This document shows, one piece after another, positions 37,396 through 45,246 of a DNA stretch of 64,000 bases; within the stretch, counting starts at the first letter, position 1, and the number at the start of each line of letters is the position of its first letter. The position numbers were made by a program, and so were the translations under genes. The stretch covers positions 124,001 to 188,000 of the forward strand of contig NZ_LGAP01000006.1 in the NCBI RefSeq assembly GCF_001270265.1. Reading direction: 5' to 3'. Origin of the DNA: Ensifer adhaerens (GTDB lineage: Bacteria > Pseudomonadota > Alphaproteobacteria > Rhizobiales > Rhizobiaceae). The notes below the pieces were generated by a model. It was not told where the DNA came from, did not search any database, and saw nothing but the letters and a program-made list of their open reading frames with translations.

Positions 37396-39180
37396 TCAGA
37401 AATTCTGCCATCCATCGTTTGATGGTGCGACGGCAAGGGCCGGTCGTTGTCCGCCGCGCATGGCGCGGGCGGTGGCGTGAAGTCGTGTTGTCTGCTGGCG
37501 GTCGTCAGCGTGACGCTGTGTCTCGATCGCCGCCGCTTCCTGGCCGATGCGGAACTGTCTGAGCAGGGCGTGCAGGGCTTCGGCCTCGCGCGACATGTTG
37601 TGGCTCGCGGCGGTGCTTTCCTCGACCATGGCGGCATTTTGCTGGGTCGCCTGATCCATGGAATTGACCGCCTGGTTGATCTCCTTCAAGCCTGTCGATT
37701 GCTCGCGTGCGGCCTCGACGATGGCCGAGACGTTGATATTGATCTCCTGGACCTGGACCAGGATTTCCTCGAGTGCCGCTCCCGTCTGCCCGACGAGTGA
37801 TACGCCGTTCTTGACGTGGTCGCTGGAGGTGGTGATCAGCGCCTTGATCTCCTTGGCCGCCTGGGCCGAGCGCTGGGCGAGTTCTCGCACTTCCTGGGCG
37901 ACGACGGCAAAACCCTTGCCGGCTTCGCCGGCGCGCGCCGCCTCGACGCCGGCATTCAGCGCCAGAAGGTTGGTCTGGAAGGCGATGTCGTCGATGACGC
38001 CGATGATGTTGGAGATCTCGCGTGACGATTGCTCGATCTGGTCCATCGCGCCGATCGCATTCTTGACGACATTGCCGGAGCGTTCGGCGCCCGCCTTGGT
38101 CTTGGCCACCAGCCCGCCCGCTTCCTCGGCGCGTCGGCTGGAGTCGGCGACGGTCGTGGTGATCTCATCGAGGGCCGCTGCGGTTTCCTCCACAGAGGCG
38201 GCCTGTTGCTCCGTGCGCTTGGAAAGATCGTCAGCGGACGAGCGGATCTCGCGGGCTCCGGCGGCGATAGCGCTGGCATTGTCTCCGACGGTCTGCATCG
38301 CGCGGCGGAGCCGATCGATCGCGCCGTTGAAATCGGTGCGCACGGCTTCCATGCTGGGAACGAAGGGTGTCGGCAGGCCATGGGTGAGGTCGCCTTCCGC
38401 CAGCGCCTGCAAGCCGTTGCCAAGTGCCTTGATTGCGCCCATGCGCTCGCTGACGTCGGTTGCGAACTTGACGACCTTGTAGACCTTGCCGTTCGGATCC
38501 CGGATCGGATTGTAAGCCGCCTGGATCCAGATTTCCTTGCCGCCCTTGCCGTAGCGCACGAACTCGTTGGAGATGAATTCGCCGGCGGCCAGTTTCTTCC
38601 AGAACTCGGCATACTCAGTGCCGCGCACATAGCTGGGCTCGCAGAACATGCTGTGATGCCTGCCCTGAATTTCCTGGAGGCTGTAGCCGAGAGCATTGCA
38701 GAAGTTCTCGTTGGCCGTGAGGATTTCGCCTGACGGAGTGAACTCGATCACCGCCTGCGATCTCGATATGGCATCGAGCTTGCCGCCATCCTCGTTTGCT
38801 TTGATCTTGGCGGCAGTGATGTCGCTTGCGAACTTCACGACCTTGTAGGGCTTGCCATTGTGAAACACCGGATTGTAGGTCGCCTGGATCCAGATTTCGC
38901 GGCCGCCCTTGGCAATACGCTTGTAGGCATTGGCGTCGAACTCGCCACGTCCAAGCCGCGCCCAGAAATCGCGATATTCCTGCGTCTGCACATAATCCGG
39001 CGCGCAGAACATGCGATGGTGCTGACCGACGATTTCCTGCAGGTTGTAGCCGAGCGCCTGGCAGAAGTTTTCGTTGGCCGTCAGAATTTTTCCTGTGAGA
39101 TCGAACTGGATCATGGCCTGCGACTTTGAAAGCGCGGCGACGATCTGGCGTGAATCCAAGCTCTGACCGAAAGAGAACAT
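37396..39180 (-). CDS. Soluble methyl-accepting chemotaxis protein with two PAS domains
   Basis: A 594-residue chemoreceptor without membrane segments. There are two tandem PAS/PAC units (residues about 12-125 and 133-250), each with an FDLTGKILTANENF or FTPSGEILTANENF start and a WIQA-YNP core. A HAMP-like/linker region follows at about 255-330. The C-terminal signalling domain has the hairpin tip IIGVIDDIAFQTNLLALNAG and AGEAGKGFAVVAQEVRELAQ. The last five residues GWQNF match the xWxxF pentapeptide that tethers CheR and CheB. ATG 39180 has GAGGGT upstream. The PAS pair suggests redox or small-ligand sensing; it resembles McpY of S. meliloti in layout. cheW lies upstream on the same strand. 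Confidence 0.92.
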   Translation of the reverse strand: MFSFGQSLDSRQIVAALSKSQAMIQFDLTGKILTANENFCQALGYNLQEIVGQHHRMFCAPDYVQTQEYRDFWARLGRGEFDANAYKRIAKGGREIWIQATYNPVFHNGKPYKVVKFASDITAAKIKANEDGGKLDAISRSQAVIEFTPSGEILTANENFCNALGYSLQEIQGRHHSMFCEPSYVRGTEYAEFWKKLAAGEFISNEFVRYGKGGKEIWIQAAYNPIRDPNGKVYKVVKFATDVSERMGAIKALGNGLQALAEGDLTHGLPTPFVPSMEAVRTDFNGAIDRLRRAMQTVGDNASAIAAGAREIRSSADDLSKRTEQQAASVEETAAALDEITTTVADSSRRAEEAGGLVAKTKAGAERSGNVVKNAIGAMDQIEQSSREISNIIGVIDDIAFQTNLLALNAGVEAARAGEAGKGFAVVAQEVRELAQRSAQAAKEIKALITTSSDHVKNGVSLVGQTGAALEEILVQVQEININVSAIVEAAREQSTGLKEINQAVNSMDQATQQNAAMVEESTAASHNMSREAEALHALLRQFRIGQEAAAIETQRHADDRQQTTRLHATARAMRGGQRPALAVAPSNDGWQNF

Positions 39181-39409
39181 GATTACCCTCTGGTTTGGTT
39201 CTTGTTGTTTCAAACGGAAAGCCGGGTGTTTGTTGCGTGCGGTGTCGACAGGGCGTGCGGGGCCAAGAGCGGCGCAGGCTCCGGGGACAAGGACAAATGC
39301 CGGCTTGCCGAAAATTGTCTGGTCCGTCGTCCGCCGGCCCGATCGGGGTCAGCGTTTTCTTGCTTTGAGGGAGAGTTCGAACTCGTGGGCGTTCATGCCC
39401 ATGACGTCT

Positions 39410-39535
39410 TGCTTATGCAATCTAGATTAGTATTGTGACTATTAAGCAGGTGTTAAAATAGTAATTATCAAATTTTAGTTGTAAAAACTCGTATGTTTTT
39501 TCTGGGTTGAATTAGCAACTCTTCGCTTACGGATC
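39410..39535. promoter_or_regulatory. AT-rich stretch upstream of the chemoreceptor gene
   Basis: About 125 nt (from ATGCAATCTAGATTAG on) are clearly richer in A and T than anything else nearby (for example TTAAAATAGTAATTATCAAA). It lies about 230-355 nt upstream of the chemoreceptor start and past the cheW terminator, so it is the likeliest promoter or enhancer zone for that gene. No consensus site was identified. The rest of 39181-39573 holds no gene. Confidence 0.45.
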
Positions 39536-39573
39536 AGCGGCGACGCCCGGAAACCGCATCATCCTGACGTGAA

Positions 39574-39605
39574 AAGGCCGCTTTGCCCGACGGCAAAGCG
39601 GCCTT
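39574..39605 (-). terminator. Terminator downstream of cheW
   Basis: A 14-bp perfect stem (39574-39587 with 39592-39605) and loop CGAC, followed on the minus strand by TTTTC. It separates cheW from the chemoreceptor gene. Confidence 0.8.
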
Positions 39606-39630
39606 GATGCAAAAACCGGCGGTGTTGCTT

Positions 39631-39732
39631 AGAGCGTTTCCGTCTTAAACGGAGTCGTGGAAACGCTCTATCTCGTTGTTTTACGCATTTCCTGACGGAA
39701 AACCGCTTCGCACTTTTCCTGGAAGTGCTCTA
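39631..39732. repeat. Dispersed palindromic repeat (AGAGCGTTTCC family)
   Basis: It starts with a stem AGAGCGTTTCC (39631-39641) / GGAAACGCTCT (39659-39669), then an imperfect second dyad ending GGAAGTGCTCTAG. I recall this sequence family as common in intergenic regions of Rhizobiales. The right end supplies the stop codon of cheW (CTA at 39730-39732). Confidence 0.75.
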
Positions 39733-40209
39733 GGCGGCCATTTCCTCGACTTCGCGTTCCTTGAACATGCGGGCGAGGTTCAGGAAGCAGATCATGCCGT
39801 TCTCGTTGGCGATGATGCCTTCGGCAAAGCTCTTGTCGAAGGAGGCAGTCACTTCCGGAACCGGTTGCACCTGGTTGCCCTGGACGGTGAGGATGTCAGA
39901 GACGCGGTCGACGACCAGGCCGATCACCATGTTGTGCACCTCGGCAACAACGATGGCGCTGCGCTCATTGGCCGTGGTCGATTTCATCCCGAGCTTGTGG
40001 GCAAGGTCGATGATCGGGATCACGGTGCCGCGCAGGTTCATCACGCCGATGACCTCGGGCGGCGAATGCGGAATGGGGGTCGAGGGGGCCCAGCCACGGA
40101 TCTCGCGGATCGTGGTGGTCTTGACGCAGAATTCCTGATCGTGGAGGCGGAACGCGATGATTTCCAGCGTCTCGCCGTCGAAACCAGCCGTCCTGAGTGT
40201 GCTTGTCAT
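39730..40209 (-). CDS. cheW: Chemotaxis coupling protein CheW
   Basis: A 159-residue CheW that links chemoreceptors to the CheA kinase. Family segments are EIIAFRLHDQEFCVKTTTIREI, PEVIGVMNLRGTVIPIIDLAHKLG, VIGLVVDRVSDIL and FAEGIIANENGMICFLNLARMF. ATG 40209 is preceded by GGAAGGA. The protein's last codons and stop overlap a dispersed repeat, so the C-terminal EVEEMAA may have been shaped by repeat insertion. It lies upstream of the chemoreceptor gene in the same direction, separated by a terminator. Confidence 0.94.
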   Translation of the reverse strand: MTSTLRTAGFDGETLEIIAFRLHDQEFCVKTTTIREIRGWAPSTPIPHSPPEVIGVMNLRGTVIPIIDLAHKLGMKSTTANERSAIVVAEVHNMVIGLVVDRVSDILTVQGNQVQPVPEVTASFDKSFAEGIIANENGMICFLNLARMFKEREVEEMAA

Positions 40210-40446
40210 CGAAGGTCCTTCCAGCTTTCCGGTCGACGCCAAGGGGCGCGACACCGCCAAACTCGTTACATCTCCGTGCGGTGCGGTCGCGCTGAGCGCG
40301 GCCATGTAGCCGATGGGGAGAGTTTTCAAAAGTCCGCCGACGACATCCGGCGGGGCGCAGCTGCATCATGCGCGGAGGAACCGCTTTGCGCTTTGGGAAG
40401 GGACTATAGGCCGGGATTCGTTAAGACTTGCTTTTGCAAGTGCTTA

Positions 40447-40817
40447 TACCAACCTGCGCTGATATTGACCTCTTGCGTGGGACCGTGTGCGGTCATCCGG
40501 GAAGGAGCATACCGCACAGCGATGCCTTACAGCGCCGCGCGTCAAATATGACGCGCAAAGGACGCTGTAACGCTTTAAACTTGCTGCATAATTTTATCCT
40601 TAAATCGGATCCGATTTAAGGAATTATGCAGTAGCATCGGTCGAGGATTGCGACGCTGCCGGTGGCCGACACACGGCCCACCCGAAGGGCCGGGCGCTTT
40701 TGGCCTCCGGACGGCGTCGATAATCCTCACCGGACCGTTTGGTCCGGCTCCGGTTATCTCCTTGCCGGAAACCAAAATCGCTCCGGCGCAAGAGGTCAAT
40801 GTCAGCGCAGGTTGGTA
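40447..40817. mobile_element. MITE-like element with 31-bp terminal inverted repeats
   Basis: A 371-bp non-coding segment whose ends are near-perfect inverted repeats: 40447-40477 (starts TACCAACCTGCGCTGA) and 40787-40817, with one mismatch in 31. TTA flanks both outer ends (40444-40446 and 40818-40820), consistent with a 3-bp target duplication. There is no transposase gene inside. The bipartite palindromic repeat copy B (40527-40631) is nested within it. Confidence 0.7.
40527..40631. repeat. Bipartite palindromic intergenic repeat, copy B
   Basis: The same two palindromes as at 6077-6185 in the opposite orientation: 40527-40570 (TTACAGCG ... CGCTGTAA, shortened on one arm) and 40584-40631 (CTGCATAAT ... 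AATTATGCAG around TTAAATCGGATCCGATTTAA). It lies inside the inverted-repeat element at 40447-40817. Confidence 0.9.
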
Positions 40818-40828
40818 TTAAAGACGAA

Positions 40829-40852
40829 GCGCCCCGGTCGATGCCGGGGCGC
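40829..40852 (-). terminator. Terminator of the arginase/ornithine aminotransferase operon
   Basis: A 9-bp GC-rich stem (40829-40837 with 40844-40852), loop TCGATG, 27 nt after the rocD stop. The minus-strand tail TTCGTCTTT is only moderately U-rich. Confidence 0.75.
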
Positions 40853-40878
40853 AAGGGAACACAAAGAATGTCAGGCGA

Positions 40879-42084
40879 TCAGGCGGAGGCGAGAACCTTG
40901 GCGAACTGTTCCACGGCCCAATCGACCTGTTCGGCTGTGATCACCAGCGGTGGTGCGATGCGGATCGTGTCGCCATGGGTGTCCTTGGCAAGGATGCCGA
41001 GTTGCTTCAGCGCTTCGCAGTACTTGCGGGCGCCACCGGCCTCCGGCACCAGCTCGACCGCCAGCATCAGGCCACGACCGCGAACTTCCTTGATGATGTT
41101 CGAGCGGATGTCCGTCAGGCCCTTCTGGAAGCGGTCGCCCATGCGCGCCGAGTTCTCGATCATACCTTCCTCGGTCAGGGCCTTGAGCGCCGCGCGGGCA
41201 ATGGCACAGGCCAGCGGGTTGCCGCCGAAGGTCGAGCCGTGCTGGCCGGGCTTCAGGACGCCGAGCACTTCCGAGTTCGAAAGCACGGCCGAGACCGGGT
41301 AGAAACCACCCGACAGCGCCTTGCCGATCAGCGTCATGTCAGCTTCGATGCCCTCGTGCTCTTCGGCAAGCAGCTTGCCGGTGCGGCCGAGGCCGGTCTG
41401 GATCTCGTCGAGGATCAGCGTGATGCCATGCTTGGTGCAGAGATCGCGCACCGCCGGGAAGTAACCGGTCGGCGGAACGATGACACCGGCCTCGCCCTGG
41501 ATCGGCTCGACCAGGAAGGCGACGGTGTTCTCGTTGATGGCGGCGCGGAAGGCATCGAGGTCACCGAAGGGAACGATCTCGAAGCCGGGCGCAAACGGGC
41601 CGAAGCCGGTGCGGGCGTCGGGGTCGGTCGAGAAGCCGACGATGCCCATGGTGCGGCCATGGAAGTTGTTGGAGCAGACGATGATCTCGGCCTTGTTTTC
41701 GGCGACGCCCTTGACCTCGTAGCCCCACTTGCGCACGGCCTTCACGGCGGTCTCGACCGCCTCCGCGCCCGAGTTCATCGGCAGCACCTTGTGCGAGCCG
41801 GTGAGCGCTGCGATCTCTTCATAGAAATGTGCAAGCTGGTCGTTGCGGAAGGCGCGGGAGGTGAGCGTCAGCTTCTGCGCCTGCTCCATCATCGCCTGGA
41901 AGATCTTCGGGTGGCAGTGGCCCTGGTTGACGGCGGAATAGGCCGACAGGCAGTCGAGATAGCGGTTGCCTTCCATGTCCCAGACATAGACGCCTTCGCC
42001 GCGCGAAAGCACAACGTCGAGCGGCTTGTAGTTGTGTGCGCCGAGCCGGTATTCGGTTTCGATCAGGTCTGCCGTGGTGTTCAT
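40879..42084 (-). CDS. rocD: Ornithine aminotransferase
   Basis: A 401-residue class III PLP aminotransferase converting ornithine and 2-oxoglutarate to glutamate semialdehyde and glutamate. [44 protein letters not shown] and the Lys-containing [16 protein letters not shown] are typical of ornithine rather than acetylornithine enzymes. It lies 24 nt after the arginase gene, so the two form the first two steps of arginine to glutamate catabolism. Confidence 0.95.
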   Translation of the reverse strand: MNTTADLIETEYRLGAHNYKPLDVVLSRGEGVYVWDMEGNRYLDCLSAYSAVNQGHCHPKIFQAMMEQAQKLTLTSRAFRNDQLAHFYEEIAALTGSHKVLPMNSGAEAVETAVKAVRKWGYEVKGVAENKAEIIVCSNNFHGRTMGIVGFSTDPDARTGFGPFAPGFEIVPFGDLDAFRAAINENTVAFLVEPIQGEAGVIVPPTGYFPAVRDLCTKHGITLILDEIQTGLGRTGKLLAEEHEGIEADMTLIGKALSGGFYPVSAVLSNSEVLGVLKPGQHGSTFGGNPLACAIARAALKALTEEGMIENSARMGDRFQKGLTDIRSNIIKEVRGRGLMLAVELVPEAGGARKYCEALKQLGILAKDTHGDTIRIAPPLVITAEQVDWAVEQFAKVLASA

Positions 42085-42108
42085 CCGTCGTCCTCCGTTA
42101 TTTCTATT

Positions 42109-43032
42109 TCAGGCGCTGCGGGTCGGGCGGTCAAGGACGCGGCGGCCGAAAAGGCTCGCGGTCAGCTCGACCAGGACACGTGCGCTCTTGCCGCGATCGT
42201 CGAGGAAGGGGTTCAGTTCGACGACGTCGAGGGAGGAGACGAGATCGCTTTCCCAGAGCATTTCCATGATCAGGTGGGCTTCGCGGAAGGTGGCGCCGCC
42301 GGGAACGGTGGTGCCGACGCCGGGTGCCAGCTCGGGATCCATGAAGTCGACGTCGAGGCTGACATGCAGCAGGCCGTTGGCCGAGCGCACTTCGTCGAGG
42401 ATGTGGCGCATGATGTGCGCCATGCCGAGCTCATCGACTGCACGCATGTCGTAGACGCGCACGCCATGTTCGGCGATCTCTTCGCGTTCGCGGTCGTCGA
42501 CCGAACGGATGCCGACCTGGAAGACCTTGGTCGGGTCGACCATCGGTCGGTCCGCGGGCAGGATCGGGGTGAACTCGGCCTTGCCGCAGAAGAAGGCGAC
42601 CGGCATGCCGTGCATGTTGCCCGACGGCGAGGTTGTCGGCGAATTGAAGTCGGCATGGGCGTCGAGCCAGAGCACGAACAGCGGGCGGCCGACTTCGGCG
42701 GCGTAGCGCGCCATGCCGGAAACGCTGCCCATCGACAGGGCGTGGTCGCCGCCCAGAATGATCGGGAAATGGCCCTTGCGAACGGTGTCATGGACCGAAT
42801 CGTGCAGCGCGCGGGCGAAGGCGGCGACGATCTGCAGGTTGTTGGCGCCGGAGTGGTTGGCGAGGTCACGCGCCGGCAGCGGCCTGACGTCGCCTTCGTC
42901 GTGAACCGTATGGCCCAGCTCGCGCAGAACCGTGTCGATACCGGCGATGCGAAGCGCCGTCGGGCCCATGGCCGCGCCGCGTCGTCCAGAGCCTTCCTCG
43001 ATGGGTGCGCCGATCAGCGTGATGGTCGTCAT
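42109..43032 (-). CDS. rocF: Arginase
   Basis: A 307-residue ureohydrolase with the manganese-binding motifs GGDHALSMGSV, DAHADFNSP and SLDVDFMDP, converting arginine to ornithine and urea. IGAPIEEGSGRRGAAMGP is the usual N-terminus. It is first in the operon with rocD and divergent from an AsnC-type regulator 140 nt away. The manganese requirement fits the sit system earlier in the window, though the loci are not linked. Confidence 0.95.
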   Translation of the reverse strand: MTTITLIGAPIEEGSGRRGAAMGPTALRIAGIDTVLRELGHTVHDEGDVRPLPARDLANHSGANNLQIVAAFARALHDSVHDTVRKGHFPIILGGDHALSMGSVSGMARYAAEVGRPLFVLWLDAHADFNSPTTSPSGNMHGMPVAFFCGKAEFTPILPADRPMVDPTKVFQVGIRSVDDREREEIAEHGVRVYDMRAVDELGMAHIMRHILDEVRSANGLLHVSLDVDFMDPELAPGVGTTVPGGATFREAHLIMEMLWESDLVSSLDVVELNPFLDDRGKSARVLVELTASLFGRRVLDRPTRSA

Positions 43033-43112
43033 ATCCGCCCTGTTCCTTCCTAGTGATTCCCGTGAGTTGCGCGGATTATCGTCAAAAGGCGTGACAGCAA
43101 AAAGATGGAAAA

Positions 43113-43140
43113 CTGTCGATTGGGAAGATAAGATCGACAG
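43113..43140. promoter_or_regulatory. Candidate operator of the arginine catabolism regulator
   Basis: CTGTCGAT (43113-43120) and ATCGACAG (43133-43140) form a perfect inverted repeat with a 12-nt spacer in the divergent rocF/AsnC spacer, 80 nt from the arginase start. Confidence 0.5.
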
Positions 43141-43172
43141 ATTGCTAAGTCCTATTTTACAAAGTGAGAGAC

Positions 43173-43607
43173 ATGGACGACCTCGATCAGGCGCTGATCA
43201 GCGCCTTGCGCCAGAATGCCCGCCTGCCGGTTTCGACGCTTTCGGCACGGACCGGCGTATCGCGTGCAACCGTTGCCGCGCGCATTGACCGGCTGGTCGC
43301 CAACGGCACGATCGCCGCCTTCACCATTCGCACCGGACAGGAAATCCCGGCCTCCGGTGTGCGCGCCGTGGTAATGATCGAGGTTCACGGCAAGATGGCC
43401 GACCGGGTTGCCGAACAGTTGCGCGGCCTACCCCAGGTACGAGCGCTGCACAGCACCAATGGCCGCTGGGACTTCATTGCAGAACTCGAGGACCGCGATT
43501 TGGTGTCGTTCGACGAGACCCTGAGGCGGATCCGACTGATCGACGGCATCACCGTGACGGAGACAAACATCCTGTTGAAAACGAGCAAGCTGACCGGCGC
43601 ATTTTAG
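43173..43607 (+). CDS. Lrp/AsnC-family regulator of arginine catabolism
   Basis: A 144-residue regulator with an N-terminal HTH (MDDLDQALISALRQNARLPV, TGVSRATVAARIDRLVANG) and a RAM ligand domain (VRALHSTNGRWDFIAELEDRDLV). It is divergent from rocF-rocD, as the arginine-responsive AsnC-type activators of Agrobacterium and Sinorhizobium arginine catabolism are; some of these are called ArgR although unrelated to the E. coli repressor. ATG 43173 is favoured over GTG 43164. Confidence 0.9.
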   Translation: MDDLDQALISALRQNARLPVSTLSARTGVSRATVAARIDRLVANGTIAAFTIRTGQEIPASGVRAVVMIEVHGKMADRVAEQLRGLPQVRALHSTNGRWDFIAELEDRDLVSFDETLRRIRLIDGITVTETNILLKTSKLTGAF

Positions 43608-43659
43608 TGGCTTGTGATTGTGGCGGACGAGGCTGGAAAAGCACGGTTTCGACGCGATT

Positions 43660-43691
43660 GTTCTTGATTTGTTCTCGTGTTTGTATATGAT
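43660..43691 (+). promoter_or_regulatory. Promoter with LexA (SOS) box GTTC-N7-GTTC
   Basis: GTTC at 43660-43663 and GTTC at 43671-43674 with exactly seven bases between form the alphaproteobacterial LexA box. It overlaps a -35-like TTGATT (43664-43669). TATGAT (43686-43691) is a good -10 with a 16-nt spacer. It lies 30 nt upstream of the VOC gene start at 43721. Confidence 0.7.
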
Positions 43692-43720
43692 GTGCGCCTC
43701 ACCCGAGATTGGAGGATGTC

Positions 43721-44218
43721 ATGGTCATCAATGGCGGCAGGCTGGCCGATCGGCAGATCTGTGTGAAGCTTTTTGTCAGGCATGGCGATGAGGACCGCGC
43801 CATTGCCTTTTATCGCGATGTGCTGGGTGCCGAACTGGTGCAGCGGCACGAGTGGCCGAGCGGTATCCTGACCAGCGCCGATCTCAGGATCGGCGAATCC
43901 GTCTTCCGGATCGCCGGCGCCAATCCGCGCCGGGACGCGGAGCCGAAGCTTGGCGGGCCGAGATCGCCGCATGCGCTTGGCACGACGGCGGTCATTCTCG
44001 AACTGCATGTGAAAGATGTCGACCGGGTCATCGGCCGGGCGATCGGTGCGGGGGCCGCGCTCAGAAACCCGGCCGAGACGCTGTCGACCGGAGACCGCGT
44101 CGGCGCCTTCATCGACCCGTTCGGCCATATCTGGGCGTTGTTCAACGCCATGGAAGATATCGACCTCGCAGATGCCGATATTATCGATCTTGATATCGAG
44201 GCCCGCGACGCCGCATAA
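43721..44218 (+). CDS. VOC-family (glyoxalase/bleomycin-resistance fold) protein, likely SOS-controlled
   Basis: A 165-residue VOC protein of the PhnB-like group. The beta-alpha-beta-beta-beta pattern begins at KLFVRHGDEDRAIAFYRDVLGAEL; the second half has ILELHVKDVDRVIGRAIGAGA and the typical ending FIDPFGHIWALF, whose last motif carries Asp/His near the metal site. The function may be binding, isomerisation or resistance; the substrate is unknown. ATG 43721 has GGAGG 5 nt upstream. A LexA-type box lies over its -35, suggesting induction by DNA damage. Confidence 0.88.
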   Translation: MVINGGRLADRQICVKLFVRHGDEDRAIAFYRDVLGAELVQRHEWPSGILTSADLRIGESVFRIAGANPRRDAEPKLGGPRSPHALGTTAVILELHVKDVDRVIGRAIGAGAALRNPAETLSTGDRVGAFIDPFGHIWALFNAMEDIDLADADIIDLDIEARDAA

Positions 44219-44255
44219 GGCGGCGCGGGCCATCTTGCCCTTGCTTTCCGCGAGC

Positions 44256-45047
44256 TCAGAAGAACTCGTCGAGAAGGCAATAGAAGTCGAGCTTTTCGGG
44301 ATCGGCGCGGCGGATGCCGTAGAGATCGAGAAACGGCTGAACCCATTCCTCCCCGAGATTGTAGGCAATGCTGCGGCAGCTCAGCGCGAGATCCTGGTAG
44401 GGGTCGGCGACCCCCAGACGGCTGCAATCGATAAAGCCGGCGAAGCGACCATCCCTGGCGATGATGTTTGGAAGGCAGGCGTCGCCATGGGTGACGACCA
44501 GCTTTCCCTCCCGCGGGATACTGGCCTGAAGCTCGACGAACAGTTCTTCCGTCGTCTTTCCGAGCCGCACGTCATCGAAATCGGTCACATCTATAAGGTC
44601 TGCTTCGGCACGCAGCTTGGCGATGGCGATACGCGCGCCGATCCGGTGGTCAAACGGACAGGCGTCGACATCGAGCGCATGCATGCGGCGCAACGCTTCG
44701 GCAATGAGGATGACCTGGTCCGAAGCGGGAAGGGTGCTGGAGGCAAGATCAACACCGTCGACAGCCTCCATCAGCAACCAGTTCTGTTGCGCGTACGCTT
44801 CATGGGCGATGATGCGCGGGCTGGGCATGCCTTGCTTGGCCAGCCATTTGATCCGTTCGGCCTCATCGACGAGCTCGTTAAACGGGCCGGTCTCTTCGAC
44901 CTTGAGAACCAGGGGCGGCCGGTCTTCGGCGTGAAACAGGAAGACGCTGGATTCCGATTGGCCAAGGCTATCTTTTCGCCAGTCATAGCCTTTGAGCAGC
45001 GGTGCCAGAGCGGGCGGAAGGTTGATATCGGGAGACTGGAGAGACAA
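44256..45047 (-). CDS. APH(3')-type aminoglycoside phosphotransferase, NptII-like
   Basis: A 263-residue kinase very close in motif pattern to the APH(3') enzymes, including the NptII kanamycin/neomycin kinase. The catalytic loop VTHGDACLPN (about residue 186) contains the catalytic Asp and the metal-binding Asn. DGRFAGFIDCSRLGVADPYQD holds the second metal Asp. The C-terminus FYCLLDEFF is the hallmark of APH(3') enzymes, where the terminal residues contact the aminoglycoside. LRRMHALDVDACPFDHRI also matches. Resistance is not shown. It is convergent with the VOC gene. Confidence 0.85.
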   Translation of the reverse strand: MSLQSPDINLPPALAPLLKGYDWRKDSLGQSESSVFLFHAEDRPPLVLKVEETGPFNELVDEAERIKWLAKQGMPSPRIIAHEAYAQQNWLLMEAVDGVDLASSTLPASDQVILIAEALRRMHALDVDACPFDHRIGARIAIAKLRAEADLIDVTDFDDVRLGKTTEELFVELQASIPREGKLVVTHGDACLPNIIARDGRFAGFIDCSRLGVADPYQDLALSCRSIAYNLGEEWVQPFLDLYGIRRADPEKLDFYCLLDEFF

Positions 45048-45207
45048 AAAGCCACCTGAAAATATGAGTTATCGTCAAAATGCACCTTGTGCGCGAGAGG
45101 GCATGTAAGGATGGCATTGGGCAAAATCCATGTCGGCAATGAGTCAAGCACGACCGGTCTCCGCGAAATCTTGATGCGACCCACGCAAAATACCCCTTGA
45201 GCCGAAC

Positions 45208-45224
45208 CTAAGGTCATACCTTAG
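45208..45224. promoter_or_regulatory. MerR-type operator upstream of the MerR gene
   Basis: CTAAGGT-CAT-ACCTTAG is a perfect 7-bp inverted repeat with a 3-nt centre, placed between a -35-like TTGAGC (45198-45203) and the gene start at 45247. MerR proteins bind such dyads between -35 and -10. Confidence 0.65.
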
Positions 45225-45246
45225 AAGATAGTTCCGGGAGGCTTCC

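Noticed and set aside
40975-43053. A 692-codon plus-strand frame across rocD and rocF
   Set aside because: It spans two well-identified genes in antisense and crosses their junction, so it is a composition artefact.
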